NCBI GenBank assembly: GCA_023846275.1 | Contig: CM043874.1 | Span: 31,159,630 to 31,223,629, forward strand | Direction of reading: 5' to 3' | Length of the DNA stretch: 64,000 nt | Source: Vanilla planifolia | Lineage: Eukaryota > Streptophyta > Magnoliopsida > Asparagales > Orchidaceae | Shown: positions 28,801-37,060 of the stretch, piece after piece | Layout of the letters: every line of letters starts with the position of its first letter | How positions within the stretch are numbered: position 1 is the stretch's first letter | The notes under the pieces: model-generated | What the model was told of the DNA's origin: nothing | The model's input: the letters and a program-made list of their open reading frames with translations, nothing else | The model's database searches: none | Made by a program: the position numbers and the translations under genes

Positions 28801-29020
28801 CAGCTATAAGCAAACACAACGCACAGATTTTGCATAGATTCCAAACCTGGAACACCTTCTTTTGCTGCTCCGTCACTGCAGGAAAATAAATCCCAAAAAT
28901 AAGCAAAAATATCCATAAACCCACCCCCGAAATGCAACTATAATGACAAAAGTCAAGCCAAAATCCCATACTTTCGTCCATCAGCTCAGCAAGCTGCTTG
29001 ATCGTGTCATGGAACGCCAT
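3972..29020 (-). CDS. SEC14-like phosphatidylinositol-transfer protein (CRAL-TRIO), 10 exons, 3' end outside window
   Basis: Exons read in order join in frame to 229 residues (687 bases). The product is a Sec14-type lipid-binding protein that carries or presents phosphatidylinositol at membranes; it is cytosolic or peripheral in this family. Residues about 27-72 form the CRAL-TRIO N-terminal helices (FLKAREWNVPKAHKM, CLNWRLQNEID). Residues about 90 onward are the lipid-binding fold, with the family landmarks VLDMTGLKLSAL, DDLNYPEKTETYYIVNAPY and LLQERTRKKVQVL. From memory of the family, yeast Sec14 Glu207 and Lys239, which contact the inositol headgroup, correspond to Glu183 and Lys215 here, so both are kept. 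It resembles the Arabidopsis At1g55840 group, which is about 320-330 residues, so roughly 100 C-terminal residues are missing beyond position 1. The N-terminal 16 residues are divergent. There is no signal peptide or membrane segment. The family assignment is firm; the exact ligand and process are inferred. Confidence 0.9.
4212..4313 (-). CDS. SEC14-like gene, coding exon 9
   Basis: Thirty-four whole codons, LMTIISTIDDLNYPEK then TETYYIVNAPYVFSSCWK. It contains the YPE glutamate (residue 183) that aligns with the headgroup-binding glutamate of yeast Sec14. The acceptor is ATACAG and the donor GTAACT. Confidence 0.95.
4633..4665. repeat. CT microsatellite, interrupted
   Basis: A CT dinucleotide run broken by a short C run, inside intron 8. 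On the transcribed strand it reads as GA. Confidence 0.9.
4758..4808. repeat. Compound CT/CA microsatellite
   Basis: A CT run (about 4,758-4,787) passes directly into a CA run (about 4,787-4,808), 445 bases from exon 9. Confidence 0.9.
6868..6882. repeat. Homopolymer run of 15 C
   Basis: Fifteen consecutive C within an AT-rich intron, followed by a CT-rich tract. Its length may be uncertain in an assembly. Confidence 0.9.
8912..9007 (-). CDS. SEC14-like gene, coding exon 8
   Basis: Thirty-two whole codons starting PAAGKKFGKHIGTCIK and ending in the diagnostic VLDMTGLKLSALGQIK. The acceptor is TTGCAG and the donor GTTTTA. A second AG in the same reading frame nine bases further on (after PAA) could act as an alternative acceptor; the first was chosen because the family has residues at this position. 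Confidence 0.93.
9084..9143 (-). CDS. SEC14-like gene, coding exon 7
   Basis: Twenty whole codons, VHYYVQSHIQINEYRDRIIL, nearly identical to the family consensus as I recall it. The acceptor is AATTAG and the donor GTGAGA. It lies 15,544 bases from exon 6 but only 76 bases from exon 8. Confidence 0.94.
9144..12600. other. Intron 6, exon-7-proximal part; nothing recognised
   Basis: Unique-looking AT-rich intron. The frames at 11,122-11,424 and 11,637-11,843 have hydrophobic, low-complexity products with no family signature. No repeat structure stood out. Confidence 0.5.
12625..13045. repeat. Minisatellite, unit about 101-105 bases, about 4 copies
   Basis: A GCATxCAxTACxTTAxxxTTAA core recurs at about 12,683, 12,783, 12,888 and 12,993. 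Each copy is followed by a CTAGTTCAA-like segment and an AGTGAAAAACC-like segment. A partial copy begins near 12,630. The copies are diverged. Confidence 0.75.
13601..14030 (+). mobile_element. Possible SIRE/Maximus-like (Ty1/copia) LTR remnant, 3' end
   Basis: A fossil remnant. The stretch ends with ATTCATCCTCCCTATGTGG followed by a TCATAGCTCC-like tail, which resembles the conserved end of SIRE/Maximus LTRs (ATTCACCCCCCTCT-type). The GC-richer part at 13,650-13,740 shows short near-repeats around TGTAGG. The 5' limit is not visible. It is weak, based on one motif and general character. Confidence 0.35.
14031..14800. other. Intron 6 segment without recognised features
   Basis: Purine-rich on the plus strand (many AGGG and GAAAGGG words) between a possible LTR remnant and the LINE 3' end. 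It might include the LINE 3' untranslated region, but no poly-A tail or boundary is clear. Confidence 0.4.
14810..16940 (-). mobile_element. L1-type LINE, reverse-transcriptase and C-terminal part (broken)
   Basis: Reading the minus strand gives disconnected but ordered L1 ORF2 landmarks. YKVITKLLAKHLWQIAPHVA (about 16.2 kb) is the 'YKIITKLLAKRL' block. FINWIDMCIND (about 16.0 kb) is the 'WINWIMxCI' block. NLIFIDDFIIFVKQ (about 15.75 kb) carries the catalytic [FY]xDD box. WFTGKEM-like and LERYDHLNVARWQLHAILIS (about 15.3 kb) are C-terminal. Several stops and frameshifts interrupt it, so it is a dead copy. It sits in intron 6 in the same orientation as the host gene. Confidence 0.75.
16944..17895 (-). 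mobile_element. Ty3/gypsy-type LTR (solo-like) inserted in the LINE
   Basis: A fossil. It begins on the plus strand with TGTCACGTCC, the usual terminal sequence of plant chromovirus LTRs read from the other strand. About 370 bases in, AACTCAACAAGTGAATTC resembles the 'gagttt...cac' motif near LTR ends. LINE endonuclease sequence resumes to the right and LINE reverse transcriptase lies to the left, so it interrupts the LINE. The right boundary is approximate, and no target-site duplication was recognised. Confidence 0.45.
17900..18830 (-). mobile_element. L1-type LINE, endonuclease part (broken)
   Basis: The minus-strand frames near 18.83-18.4 kb read LVIIALVET and then HNGGHILVVWKD, matching the 'xxxLxET...GGRILVLW' core of the L1 apurinic-type endonuclease. 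Further down come SKLERGLGS (like 'SRLDRFLVS') and KDHLNLNAFG. Frames shift and stops occur, so it is inactive. It is co-linear with the reverse-transcriptase part below and the ORF1 part above. A GA-rich run lies at 18,402-18,428. Confidence 0.55.
18930..20830 (-). mobile_element. SIRE/Maximus-like (Ty1/copia) LTR inserted in the LINE
   Basis: A fossil. AGAGAGGGGGTGAATAGAG at about 18,958 is the reverse complement of the conserved SIRE/Maximus LTR end (CTCTATTCACCCCCTCTCT). The body at 20.28-20.6 kb repeats 'ATTAGAC..CCAA' and 'GGATAGTCCAAT' phrases typical of such LTRs. A weak primer-binding-site-like stretch lies just outside at about 18,916-18,929. No internal coding region adjoins it, so it looks like a solo LTR. 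The right edge is approximate. It contains an internal 278-base tandem duplication. Confidence 0.6.
19334..19880. repeat. Tandem duplication of 278 bases inside the SIRE-like LTR
   Basis: CTATCTCTCTCACCTCCACA begins at 19,334 and again at 19,612. The copies stay in register (GTTAAGATTA, TTGATAACATTTG, GATGCAACAATTTATCTCA, TAGTTAGCCTTTATTTGA) to the end of the second copy. Identity is high but not complete. Confidence 0.9.
20870..21430 (-). mobile_element. L1-type LINE, ORF1 fragment (broken)
   Basis: The minus strand at 21,148-20,945 encodes FIDKPMMMDLVTACD followed by LTFARFLVELEV. This matches the 'IGKPLxxDxATAxxxRxxFARVCVEVD' block of plant LINE ORF1 (DUF4283 and zinc-knuckle proteins). 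A degenerate Cys/His-type stretch (HTIHCKHLISLA in another frame) follows. The N-terminal limit is uncertain. It lies upstream of the endonuclease part, as expected, with the SIRE-like LTR between them. Confidence 0.6.
21640..22756. other. Intron 6 segment without recognised features
   Basis: AT-rich, with no transposon or exon signature that I can read. The open frame at 21,951-22,199 has no family match. Confidence 0.45.
22757..23656. repeat. Tandem duplication of 450 bases, high identity
   Basis: The unit starting CCTACTTATATCCTATTATT (22,757) is followed by its copy at 23,207. GAGCATAAACTTAAGATAAT occurs at 22,807 and 23,257, exactly 450 apart. The copies differ by scattered single bases only, clearly less diverged than the other tandem repeats in the window, so this is a fairly recent event. 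Confidence 0.95.
23657..24687. other. Intron 6, exon-6-proximal part; nothing recognised
   Basis: About 1 kb between the 450-base duplication and exon 6. The open frame 23,944-24,129 is not recognisable. Composition becomes slightly less AT-rich near 24.2-24.4 kb. Confidence 0.45.
24688..24741 (-). CDS. SEC14-like gene, coding exon 6
   Basis: Eighteen whole codons, GLPVFAIGVGQSSFDKAS, the first strand of the CRAL-TRIO fold. The acceptor is CTTCAAG, with a relatively weak pyrimidine tract. The donor GTATGC opens the 15.5-kb intron 6. Confidence 0.93.
24980..25057 (-). CDS. SEC14-like gene, coding exon 5
   Basis: Twenty-six whole codons, from KPIVPVELYRAIRDSQLLG to SGYSKE. This is the linker into the lipid-binding fold and is typical of plant SEC14-like proteins. 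The acceptor is TTTTTCAG and the donor GTAACC. The intron upstream (intron 4) is 2,845 bases. Confidence 0.94.
25058..27902. other. Intron 4 of the SEC14-like gene (2,845 bases)
   Basis: No exon or firmly assignable transposon. A less AT-rich patch lies at about 26.6-26.9 kb (minus-strand frame 26,686-26,913, ending ERSPILVKA). Another lies at about 27.2-27.6 kb. Neither matches a family I know. Confidence 0.5.
27903..27956 (-). CDS. SEC14-like gene, coding exon 4
   Basis: Eighteen whole codons, LLDCLNWRLQNEIDNILT, completing the CRAL-TRIO N-terminal helices. The acceptor TTTTTCAG follows a T-rich tract; the donor is GTGAGT. It is separated from exon 3 by an 89-base intron. Confidence 0.93.
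28046..28129 (-). CDS. SEC14-like gene, coding exon 3 (CRAL-TRIO-N)
   Basis: Twenty-eight whole codons, beginning NVHQGYPSEALVRFLKARE and ending KAHKM. It forms the core of the CRAL-TRIO N-terminal domain; FLKAR is the typical motif. The acceptor is TTTCAG and the donor GTTAGG. Confidence 0.93.
28130..28846. other. Intron 2 of the SEC14-like gene (717 bases)
   Basis: Lies between microexon 2 and exon 3. No features beyond the splice sites. Confidence 0.7.
28847..28875 (-). CDS. SEC14-like gene, coding exon 2 (29-base microexon)
   Basis: The acceptor is CTGCAG and the donor GTTTGG. Two bases finish codon 17 (A|TG, Met), then TEQQKKVFQ follows, which leads into the family's VHQGY segment. It is only 29 bases long. 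It is supported by frame continuity with exons 1 and 3 and by both splice sites. Confidence 0.85.
28972..29020 (-). CDS. SEC14-like gene, coding exon 1
   Basis: Encodes MAFHDTIKQLAELMDE plus the first base of codon 17. The ATG at 29,020-29,018 has G at +4 and C at +5, as plant starts favour. The donor GTATGG follows at 28,971. This is the only phase-1 junction in the visible gene. The reading IKQLAELMDE matches the position of the family's short acidic N-terminal helix, although the sequence itself is divergent. Confidence 0.85.
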
Positions 29021-29253
29021 TAGCCCAAGGATTCAGAACCAAGAAAAAAGGACTTTGGTTTGATCTCTTTTTGGTCTGCGGATAGGCGAAACACTCTCTC
29101 TACCGGAGAACACGAGAAAAGAAGAGCCGGAGATGAGAAACTACAAGAGAAGACGAGGGATTGTCTTCTTGAACGCCTTTGACCTACAAGATTCTTCCTT
29201 CGGCGACTGTTCGCCATCACTCGACCGCGAGGTACGGGAGATTTATCAGCCAT
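29020..29253 (-). other. 5' region with 77-codon upstream ORF overlapping the SEC14-like start (TAATG)
   Basis: An open frame begins at the ATG at 29,253 and ends with a TAA whose last base is the A of the main ATG at 29,020. Its product would be rich in Arg and Ser (for example RRRKNLVGQRRSRRQ near residues 17-31), with no recognised domain. The stretch is GC-richer than its surroundings and carries CT-rich and GAGAGAG tracts, as plant 5' untranslated regions often do. It is most simply 5' leader sequence. Whether the transcript begins upstream of 29,253, so that the uORF could be translated, cannot be told from sequence. Confidence 0.45.
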
Positions 29254-29480
29254 TTTATTGATTAATTAAACCATTATACGGAGTAAAAAGATCTCGAAGG
29301 TGTGATTACGAGTAAAAAACAATTGTCTACCGGAATTGGGAATTTATGACGACTTTTTTGACTTAAAACGCTTTTCCTACAATCGCGGCACGTGAAATTT
29401 ACTCGAACTATCTGCCGTGGGAGTTTAAACAAAATCCCAGCAAAGCAAACTGAGCCGTCTCATTTGAAACCACTGACTAA
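29254..29480 (-). promoter_or_regulatory. Putative promoter of the SEC14-like gene, with G-box
   Basis: This is a locally GC-richer block just upstream of the gene on the minus strand. It holds a palindromic CACGTG G-box at 29,389-29,394, about 370 bases before the ATG, the class of site bound by plant bZIP and bHLH factors. No strong TATA box is seen; TATAATGG near 29,269-29,276 is a weak candidate. The promoter assignment rests on position and is inferred. Confidence 0.4.
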
Positions 29481-29485
29481 AAAAA

Positions 29486-29996
29486 GTTGTCATATATGAT
29501 TTTATAGTGATAAATAAATTTGTAGAAAATCAGTGGTAAGCTTGGAATGCAGAGGCATACGATTGTGACACTTAGGGTATGTCGACTCAAGGTTTGCCCA
29601 TTCAAGTTAGATTTGGTCACTTGGGATCATCCTTCAACTTATTGGTTACAAAAGAAATTCTTTCATATATGGTTTTATAGTAGTCAATAAATTTGTTAAA
29701 AGTTAATAGAATGAAAAAAGTTTGGGATAAAGAGGTAAACAATATAACACTTCGACTATGCCCACTTAAGGCCTACCTATTCAAGTTAGATTTGGTGACT
29801 TGGGGTCTTTGAATCCACTAATTACAACAAAAAATCCTATCATACATGGTTTTATAGTGGTCAATAAATTTATAGAAAATCAGTAGAATGGAGGAAGATT
29901 GGGATGGAGAGGCATACTATTGTGACAATTAGGTTATGCCCACTTCAGGAATGTCAGTTCAAGAAAGGTTTGGTCATTTTGGGTCCTTTAGGTGAT
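29486..29996. repeat. Tandem repeat, unit about 175 bases, 3 copies, upstream of the gene
   Basis: A CATATATGATTTTATAGTG-like start recurs at 29,491, 29,664 and 29,841 (spacings 173 and 177). Each copy also has CAATAAATTT, TATGCCCACTT, TTCAAGTTAGATTTGGT and TTGGGTC in order. The copies are diverged. The array starts about 470 bases upstream of the ATG. Confidence 0.9.
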
Positions 29997-32920
29997 AATT
30001 AAATATTTTATTTCTTATTTTTTAAAATACAAATATAGACATTACATATTTACTCAAAATCAAATGTCAAAACTATTAGTTGCTTGCCATTATAGACAAT
30101 TTCTACATGGGGATAATTTATAAATTCAAACACTAAAAGTATAGCATGGCACTAATGTCAATGAAAGCATGATGATTCCTATGTTTGGAAACTGTTTTGA
30201 TTGAATTTTCAATTAGTCATGGATGATTTAGCGAATAAAGAAAGGTACAAAATGCTCCTTCCTGAATAATGATTGGATTGGCCAAACTAGACTTCTAATG
30301 GCCAACTTATGTTAATGTTCAAGTGAATGACAAACTGTACTACATTTTTTTAATTTTTTTAACGATTGGAAGATTGATGAGCTTCATTGTGCTTTTGGTG
30401 TTGAACCGGTGAATTGCATAAGCTACAATCTATGAATTATGTATTTTGTTCGCGATCGATTAATGTAGTGTAATTCAAAGCTCAAGAAGCTGATTAATGC
30501 ATTATTATATAAACACATATTGCATATAGACCAACAACAATGAAGTCCCACTTTTAGTGCTTGGACAAGAAGGCTTCAACCCAATATAGAATCCAAGTCT
30601 TCTTTTATGGAGGCTATGCAATGGAGTAACTCTTGTTAGGTATTAGCTCTTTCAACATGGAATTTGAATAATAACACTACGCCCATGAGAATATAACATA
30701 GAAAAAAATATTAAACATGCTTTGGAGAGTGTTGTATGACTAATATAATCTAGAAATATATTTTACAACAAATATCAACATAAAATGTGGGTCACAACTA
30801 ATTGTGTGACTGATATGTTTTAGTTCCTATGAAAGAATAAAAATAAAAATGCTCCCTCAAGGTCATCTCATTCACCATAAATTATTGCAACTAATTTTGC
30901 TTTCAGCATCACAATGCTCTATTTTCAAAATTATGGACAACTATAGCCACTTTGACCCAAATGGGTTGATGGTAATCTCTTTTTTAATGTGATTTTCTCC
31001 CCCTTGGTTGGGTTATAGTAAATGGCAATGAGTAAGTTGGCCTTGGTACTATTATTCTATATCATAGGGGATGATTTATTGTTATTGTTAGGAGGACTAC
31101 TCTTTTTTACTCCAATAACCATGGAGAAGCATGTAATTTTGGAAACAAGTTACTACATGTCTACTACAAATATCTTTGTCAATGAGAGCTTGGATTGAAT
31201 TGAGCTATGCTTTTACTATTACACCTCTCAATGATGTTATTCTACATCAGGAGAGTGATGTGGAATGAGCTTTTATGATTTCACTTATTTGCTCCTTTGG
31301 TGATATATGAGTCATACACATCTCTAGTGAAGACAAGATGGCTATGAATTTGTTTGTTGATTATACATTAGCTCACGAGTTTATATGAGAACATAGGATG
31401 CTCCTTCATGTTGTTTTAATTAGGTTATTGATCAATGACCACTTATACGAACCTTCTTAGGGATTGATTTTTGAAGATTTTGACCAATATTTTTATAAAT
31501 TAATTTCACCATCAACGACTAGATTGACAAGCAATGTTTTCATTTATAAAACTATTATGTTAGATAGCTTGTCTTTTAATTCTTCCAAATTTATCTAGAA
31601 TGTCTAATCTTAAAAGTTATTATTAAATATCTTAGAGTTTTGTCTTATATAATATGTTATTAATATTGAGTTGAGCTAATATGAATGTAATACAAGTAAA
31701 TTGATAAAATAAAAATTGTTATCATGATACCTATGTAATATTAAATTAACATATTAATATTTTAAAAAGTATCTTAATAATTGTGCTATTTTACATAATT
31801 ATATCAAAATTTTTAATGTAGTACATCATTGAATATAGCTCATTAAGAGAAAACCAATGATGTTTATTTTGTATAAATTTTAAAAATAAAAGTTATATAA
31901 GTCATTTTGTGAAGTGTTAGTTGTAAAATGGTAATTCTACAAATTTATTTCCACCATTTTAAATAGGATAAGAGAAAAATTGGATGGACTAAGAAGAGAG
32001 GTAGGTTGTTGAGCTTAGAGAAGCTATGTAAGAAAAGGAGAGGAAAGAAAACAATGAAGAGGAGGTGAAATTGTAGCTAAGATTATTTAAGAGTAAGGCA
32101 GCTCAAGAGTAAGACAAGTAAATCATAGTAGAGGAGAATTTCTATTGGAATCAAGCAACAAGAAGAAAGAAGAAGAAGAGTAAAAAGAGAAATAAAAGAA
32201 GAAAAATAAGAACATAATGTTGTTGCATTAAAGAGAGTAGAGGAGAGCAAATCTAAATGAGGAGGCAAGAAGTAGGATTGTTTTATTTATTTATTTATTT
32301 TAGATGAAAATTTGAAAAGTGTTTTAATTATTCTATGGATTAGAATTAAGGTTGTATAGAATTAAGAAAGTTTGGATTGAGATTTGGAGTAAACTTTGAG
32401 GAATCTCTATTGTTTCACATTTGTTTAATTCATATCATAATGTATGTTTGCTAAAATGTATGATTTGTAATGCTAAAAGTGGTATAAAAAAGAAAGTTTA
32501 TATTATTGAGAATCATAAGAGCATGATTTCCATATAAGAGGGTTGAATTATACAAATTATAACTCAAACAACTATAAGTGTTGCAATAGAAGCCTTTTAA
32601 AATTCTTAATTCATAAATTTGTTTTAGAAAATCTTATTTAGGTTTTTAAAATATTATTATGTGAGAGCGCAATAAGAAAATATACATATAATATTTTTAG
32701 ATTATATAATCCATATCTAGATTTACATCCACCCCTAACCAAAAGGTCTAATAAAAATAATAAATACCTTTCACAAACAACGATAGACCAAAATTACATA
32801 TTAGGCCAAAATGCCCTACAACTATAAAGCAAGAAAACCTTACACATTAAGCAAGAAGCTAGGTTAAGAGACCCTTAAACACTAGTTTAAAGGAGGCTAC
32901 AACACATTGGTCTAAATTAT
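29997..32920. other. Intergenic, unassigned AT-rich sequence
   Basis: No gene recognised on either strand. A TTTA tetranucleotide run lies at 32,282-32,300. Purine-rich sequence at 31.98-32.27 kb gives a leucine/serine-rich chance frame on the minus strand. It may be old repeat material. Confidence 0.45.
32282..32300. repeat. TTTA microsatellite
   Basis: About five tandem TTTA units. Confidence 0.85.
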
Positions 32921-32924
32921 CACA

Positions 32925-35900
32925 CCTCACTTTTTGCAGCATTTTTTTTTCTCTTAGGTACAACTAGACTTATTCACCTATCAGAGTACTTAGCTTACCA
33001 CTTTTCTTTTCCTATGCTTGACATGCAAATTGAGAGGTAGATCCCTCAAGCTGATCATCATGCTTACAACATATTACCTAAAATGAACCATGTCTCCATC
33101 TCAACTGATCACCCAATTAATTCAAAAATAAGTTCACCTTATGCTAAATAACCTACCAAAGTGCAGCAACATGTACATGGCACAAAAATAACTCAAAACT
33201 TACATAGAAACATATTCACATAATCAACAAAAATACATAAATATTCATAAGATCCAAAGAAAGTTTATCACATGAAGATATATCTTAGAAATAAAAGTCA
33301 AATATAATATCTCATATAATCTAAAATTCAACATAAAATATCACATAAAATCTAATGTCCAATGTATAAACATTAATACTAAAAATGAATAATACTAGAA
33401 CTATGATGTGACAAGATTCTAACGACAAAATAATTCATTAAGATGCTAACTTTAGCACTCCCACTCTAATGTCATACCACTTACTTTCTACACTTATAAA
33501 TAATATAAAATGATGAGCCAAATTGAATAAGAAATCCTCATATTCTATTAATAAAACATAAATATAATAACATAATAGTGGAGTATAATCATTAACATAT
33601 TAAGGGAATTAAATAAATGCTTTAACTACAAAGCTGAGCAAATACATAAAATCATATCTATTGGCATTATTTGATATCTATCAGGGCCTATTAAATCTCA
33701 ATAGAGTCATAATGGTCTCATAATATGTGTAGTGACCCACTAATAATTTGACACTCCCTGTAAGCCCACAAGGTCCATTATGTAAGCCTAGCACTTTTAT
33801 CTTATCACATGACTTGGCACTTCTTTGTAAGATAGTCTAGTCATATGGGCTCATCTTCATAAGGCTATAAGAATTTTCATAAACCCTAATACTTTAACAA
33901 GTGTTTCATCATATATCCATTGTACCTTGTAATATCTTATAATATGACTTAATCATTATGGAATCTTTTACACATGATTTCATAATCTATATACTACAAT
34001 CATGTGGAAAACCCTATAAGGCTCAAGGACTTTTAGCAATGTACAGTGCTCTACCACCAACCTCTATACATGATGAGAGTCTTACAATCTAGTATATTTG
34101 ACTTACTTAACTTTAGTTGAATGATCCATCAACTAAGATGCAATAAATCCTAGTCTTTGTCATCAACAAATAAACTAGTTTATGTATCATTTATATTATT
34201 TTATTTGTAAATATCTAAGGTAACTTGAATAACATTGATTTATCATCTAAATGTCCTAGTATTTATTTAGGATCCTAATATATTAACTAAGTTATCTAAG
34301 GTCTCTTTAGAACCCTACTTTATTATTTGAGCTATCCTAATTCTTTTGTTAAACCTTAATATGCCTATTTATGGTGTTCTCTCTTTTTAAGTTTTCCATG
34401 ACTTTGTTTAGTTTTTTGCATTTTTCTTGATCTAAGAGTCTTGTTAAAATCCTTTAGTTCATCTAAGCTATCATTTGATTGATTCTTAAGTTATTATTCT
34501 CTTTATTTAAATCATGTAAGTCATAATCTTTTAATCTCTAATTTGGGTTCACATGAGTTTAACACATAGCTCTTTCTATCCTTATAGGCCAACCTAAGTT
34601 ACTCTAACCTTTTTAATTTTTGAGCTACATACAACTCTCAGATTATCATTTGGGGCCTTTAGAGCCTAATTTAAGACTATTATGATCTTACTTATCTAAC
34701 CAAGTTATATCAAGATTTAGCCAAAAATCTAAATGACCATTTATCATCTTGGATGAGCTTAACACCACACTTAAGACAAAAATTTAGCTATTTATCTCAA
34801 CCGACCAACATCCAAGGTCTAAACAAGAGCCCCATCAAATCACAAACTCATCTCAAGTGTGCTCAAGAGGTCTCACTAAGTGCTTCATGTCCTTAATCCA
34901 ACCTTAATTTCTATCTTATAGAATTATTTAATTTATAATATGCTTAATTCCTAAGCTATCCTTAACCTCATTCAAGGCCTATTCAAGTTGCAACTTACTT
35001 CCAACCTTAACTAAGGTTATTTGAGAATTGTATTTTAAGGTTTAAATTTCAAACTTTAGATATTTAAATTTCAAATCATATATATTTAAATTTTAAATCT
35101 AGAACATTCACCTTAACATTTACATTCTAATCTTAAGTTCTCTTACTTATTTCTAATATTTTAATAAATAAAGTCTAGCCAAATTGAGACTATTAATTAG
35201 GTTAAGTCTTCTCATTTTCTATACCTACTCAACCAAGCTAAATCCTTTTTTCCATTACTTATCCAAGATCAAACCTCTCTTTGACTTCTTTAAAAGTCAA
35301 TTCAAGCTTCTTAAGACTCCCTATTTAAAGTCCTTTCCTAAGTTTCTAATTACATTCCAAACTTCATAACCAAGCTTATAATCAACCCCTTAGACTAAGC
35401 CAAGACCTATTTTGTAGTACAAATCACATTTAAGGTTTGATTTTTTAGTAGAAAAAACTCTATAAGTTCTTAGGTAATTTTTAATAGTAAAATCTAAAGT
35501 ACTTCTCATAAGATTTTGTATTAGGCTCTTCCTCTTACTAAACGAAATTGAGACCCTCACATAATTTTAGCCTTATTTTAGGTTTCAACTTAATTCCCAT
35601 GCCCTCTTCATAAGGAACCTTAGGGCTCTCCCTCACCTTAAAACCATCTAAGTTCTCCTTTAAGGCTCTTCATGCATCTTAAGCCCATAGTCAATCCTTT
35701 CTACTATATCTCCAGGCTTAACCCACCATAATTGGCCCAAATTAGTTGTAAAACTTTAATCATAGGTTTGGTTTTTGAAAGGACGTCTTGGTTGTGGTTC
35801 ATATTAATGTCTTTTGACATAGTTAAATAAGAAAATTCATAGTTAACATATTAGAATTTTCTCAAATGTTATTGATTGTTCTTGGATAAATTATATACTA

Positions 35901-37060
35901 TAAAGTTATAATAAACCTATATTATTTTAAGCCATATAAATTACATTCTTGTTGTAACACTTCAAAGAGATTATATCAATAATATACATAAATGCAAGCA
36001 TGATAACATATTTGTTCTTCATATTTCCAATTCACAATTTTCCCTACTTGTAAGTATAATTAGCAATTTAGCAAGATGTCATTATAAGGATTCATATTTA
36101 GCATCAACATTTAGCAAAACATCAATGCTATATACATATCAATAATCACTTAAGTATGTGACAAAAGGTCTTAATTAAAGATTATATTATCTTTAAAAGT
36201 GATAATGATTTTATATTTTCATTATTAACAAATCTTAAGAGATCAATACTACAAATCATAAATTAATTAATGAAATCATATCAAATTTGTAAATCTAACT
36301 TTTGGCTAACATGCATTTAGCATAAAACAAAATTCCATGGCATCACTAAATTACTTGTTTATAAGTCTAATATGGTGATATCTAATTATCATCTATCATA
36401 ACAATGAAATTAGCATGGAAAGATATATATATATATATAACATCACAAGAAAAGCATGTCCAAGGTTTCATAAATCTCAATGTCTACCTTAAGCAAGAGT
36501 TATAATATGCAAGATTAGCAAAATATTATATACATCTCGTGTTCATTATTGACCCTAGAGATATAGCATGTAAGTTTAGCAATATACTTGGATTTATTTA
36601 ACTTCTATCATGTGTCTACATTTAAGTGCAAGACATAATTCCCATCTCTTTAACTAAAGGTCTACACCAATTGAAAGTCCTTCACAAGCCAAGCTTACAA
36701 TTTTTTCATTCTTTTTCCTTGCTCTTTGCTTGACTTCCTTCACCTCTCTTAAGTAAGTCTCATTAGAAGCATTCACAACTAGGTTTTATTAAAATTCTAA
36801 CCTTAGTTAAAAGCTAAAACTTTATTTAGTTTAATAAATCTTTTAATCAAGGAGTATTGTTAGGTCAATTATGATATCTTTACTCATATCCCTATATTAA
36901 GGATTATGTATTCTACAGTTTTAACTTAATCTTTTCTCTTTTCTCTTAACTAACTATATTTAGGTCAGTTTCAACCCTTAGATTTAGGGCACTTTAACTC
37001 ACAATAGTTGAGATCAAAAGCAATTTGAATACTAAGCTTAAGTTATTTAGCATTTTCAAA
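32925..37060 (-). mobile_element. Long Ty3/gypsy Tekay/Del-like LTR, minus orientation (degenerate, solo-like)
   Basis: A fossil. Its plus strand matches the reverse complement of the LTR at 40.1-45.1 kb in the same order. A GCTTGACATxxAAxTGAGAG/ATGAACCATGTC block lies near 33.0-33.1 kb, and ACATGTACATGGCAC near 33.17 kb. A GAGCC..AATTGAATAAGxAATC block (LTR-end motif) lies near 33.5 kb, and CACATGACTTGGCAC near 33.8 kb. AACTAGGTTTT lies near 36.78 kb, and a CAATTTGAAT..AAG..TTATTTAG stretch near 37.03 kb. Both ends are approximate. No internal coding region adjoins it. Confidence 0.55.
36423..36439. repeat. Short AT microsatellite
   Basis: About eight AT units within the minus-orientation LTR. 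Confidence 0.85.
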
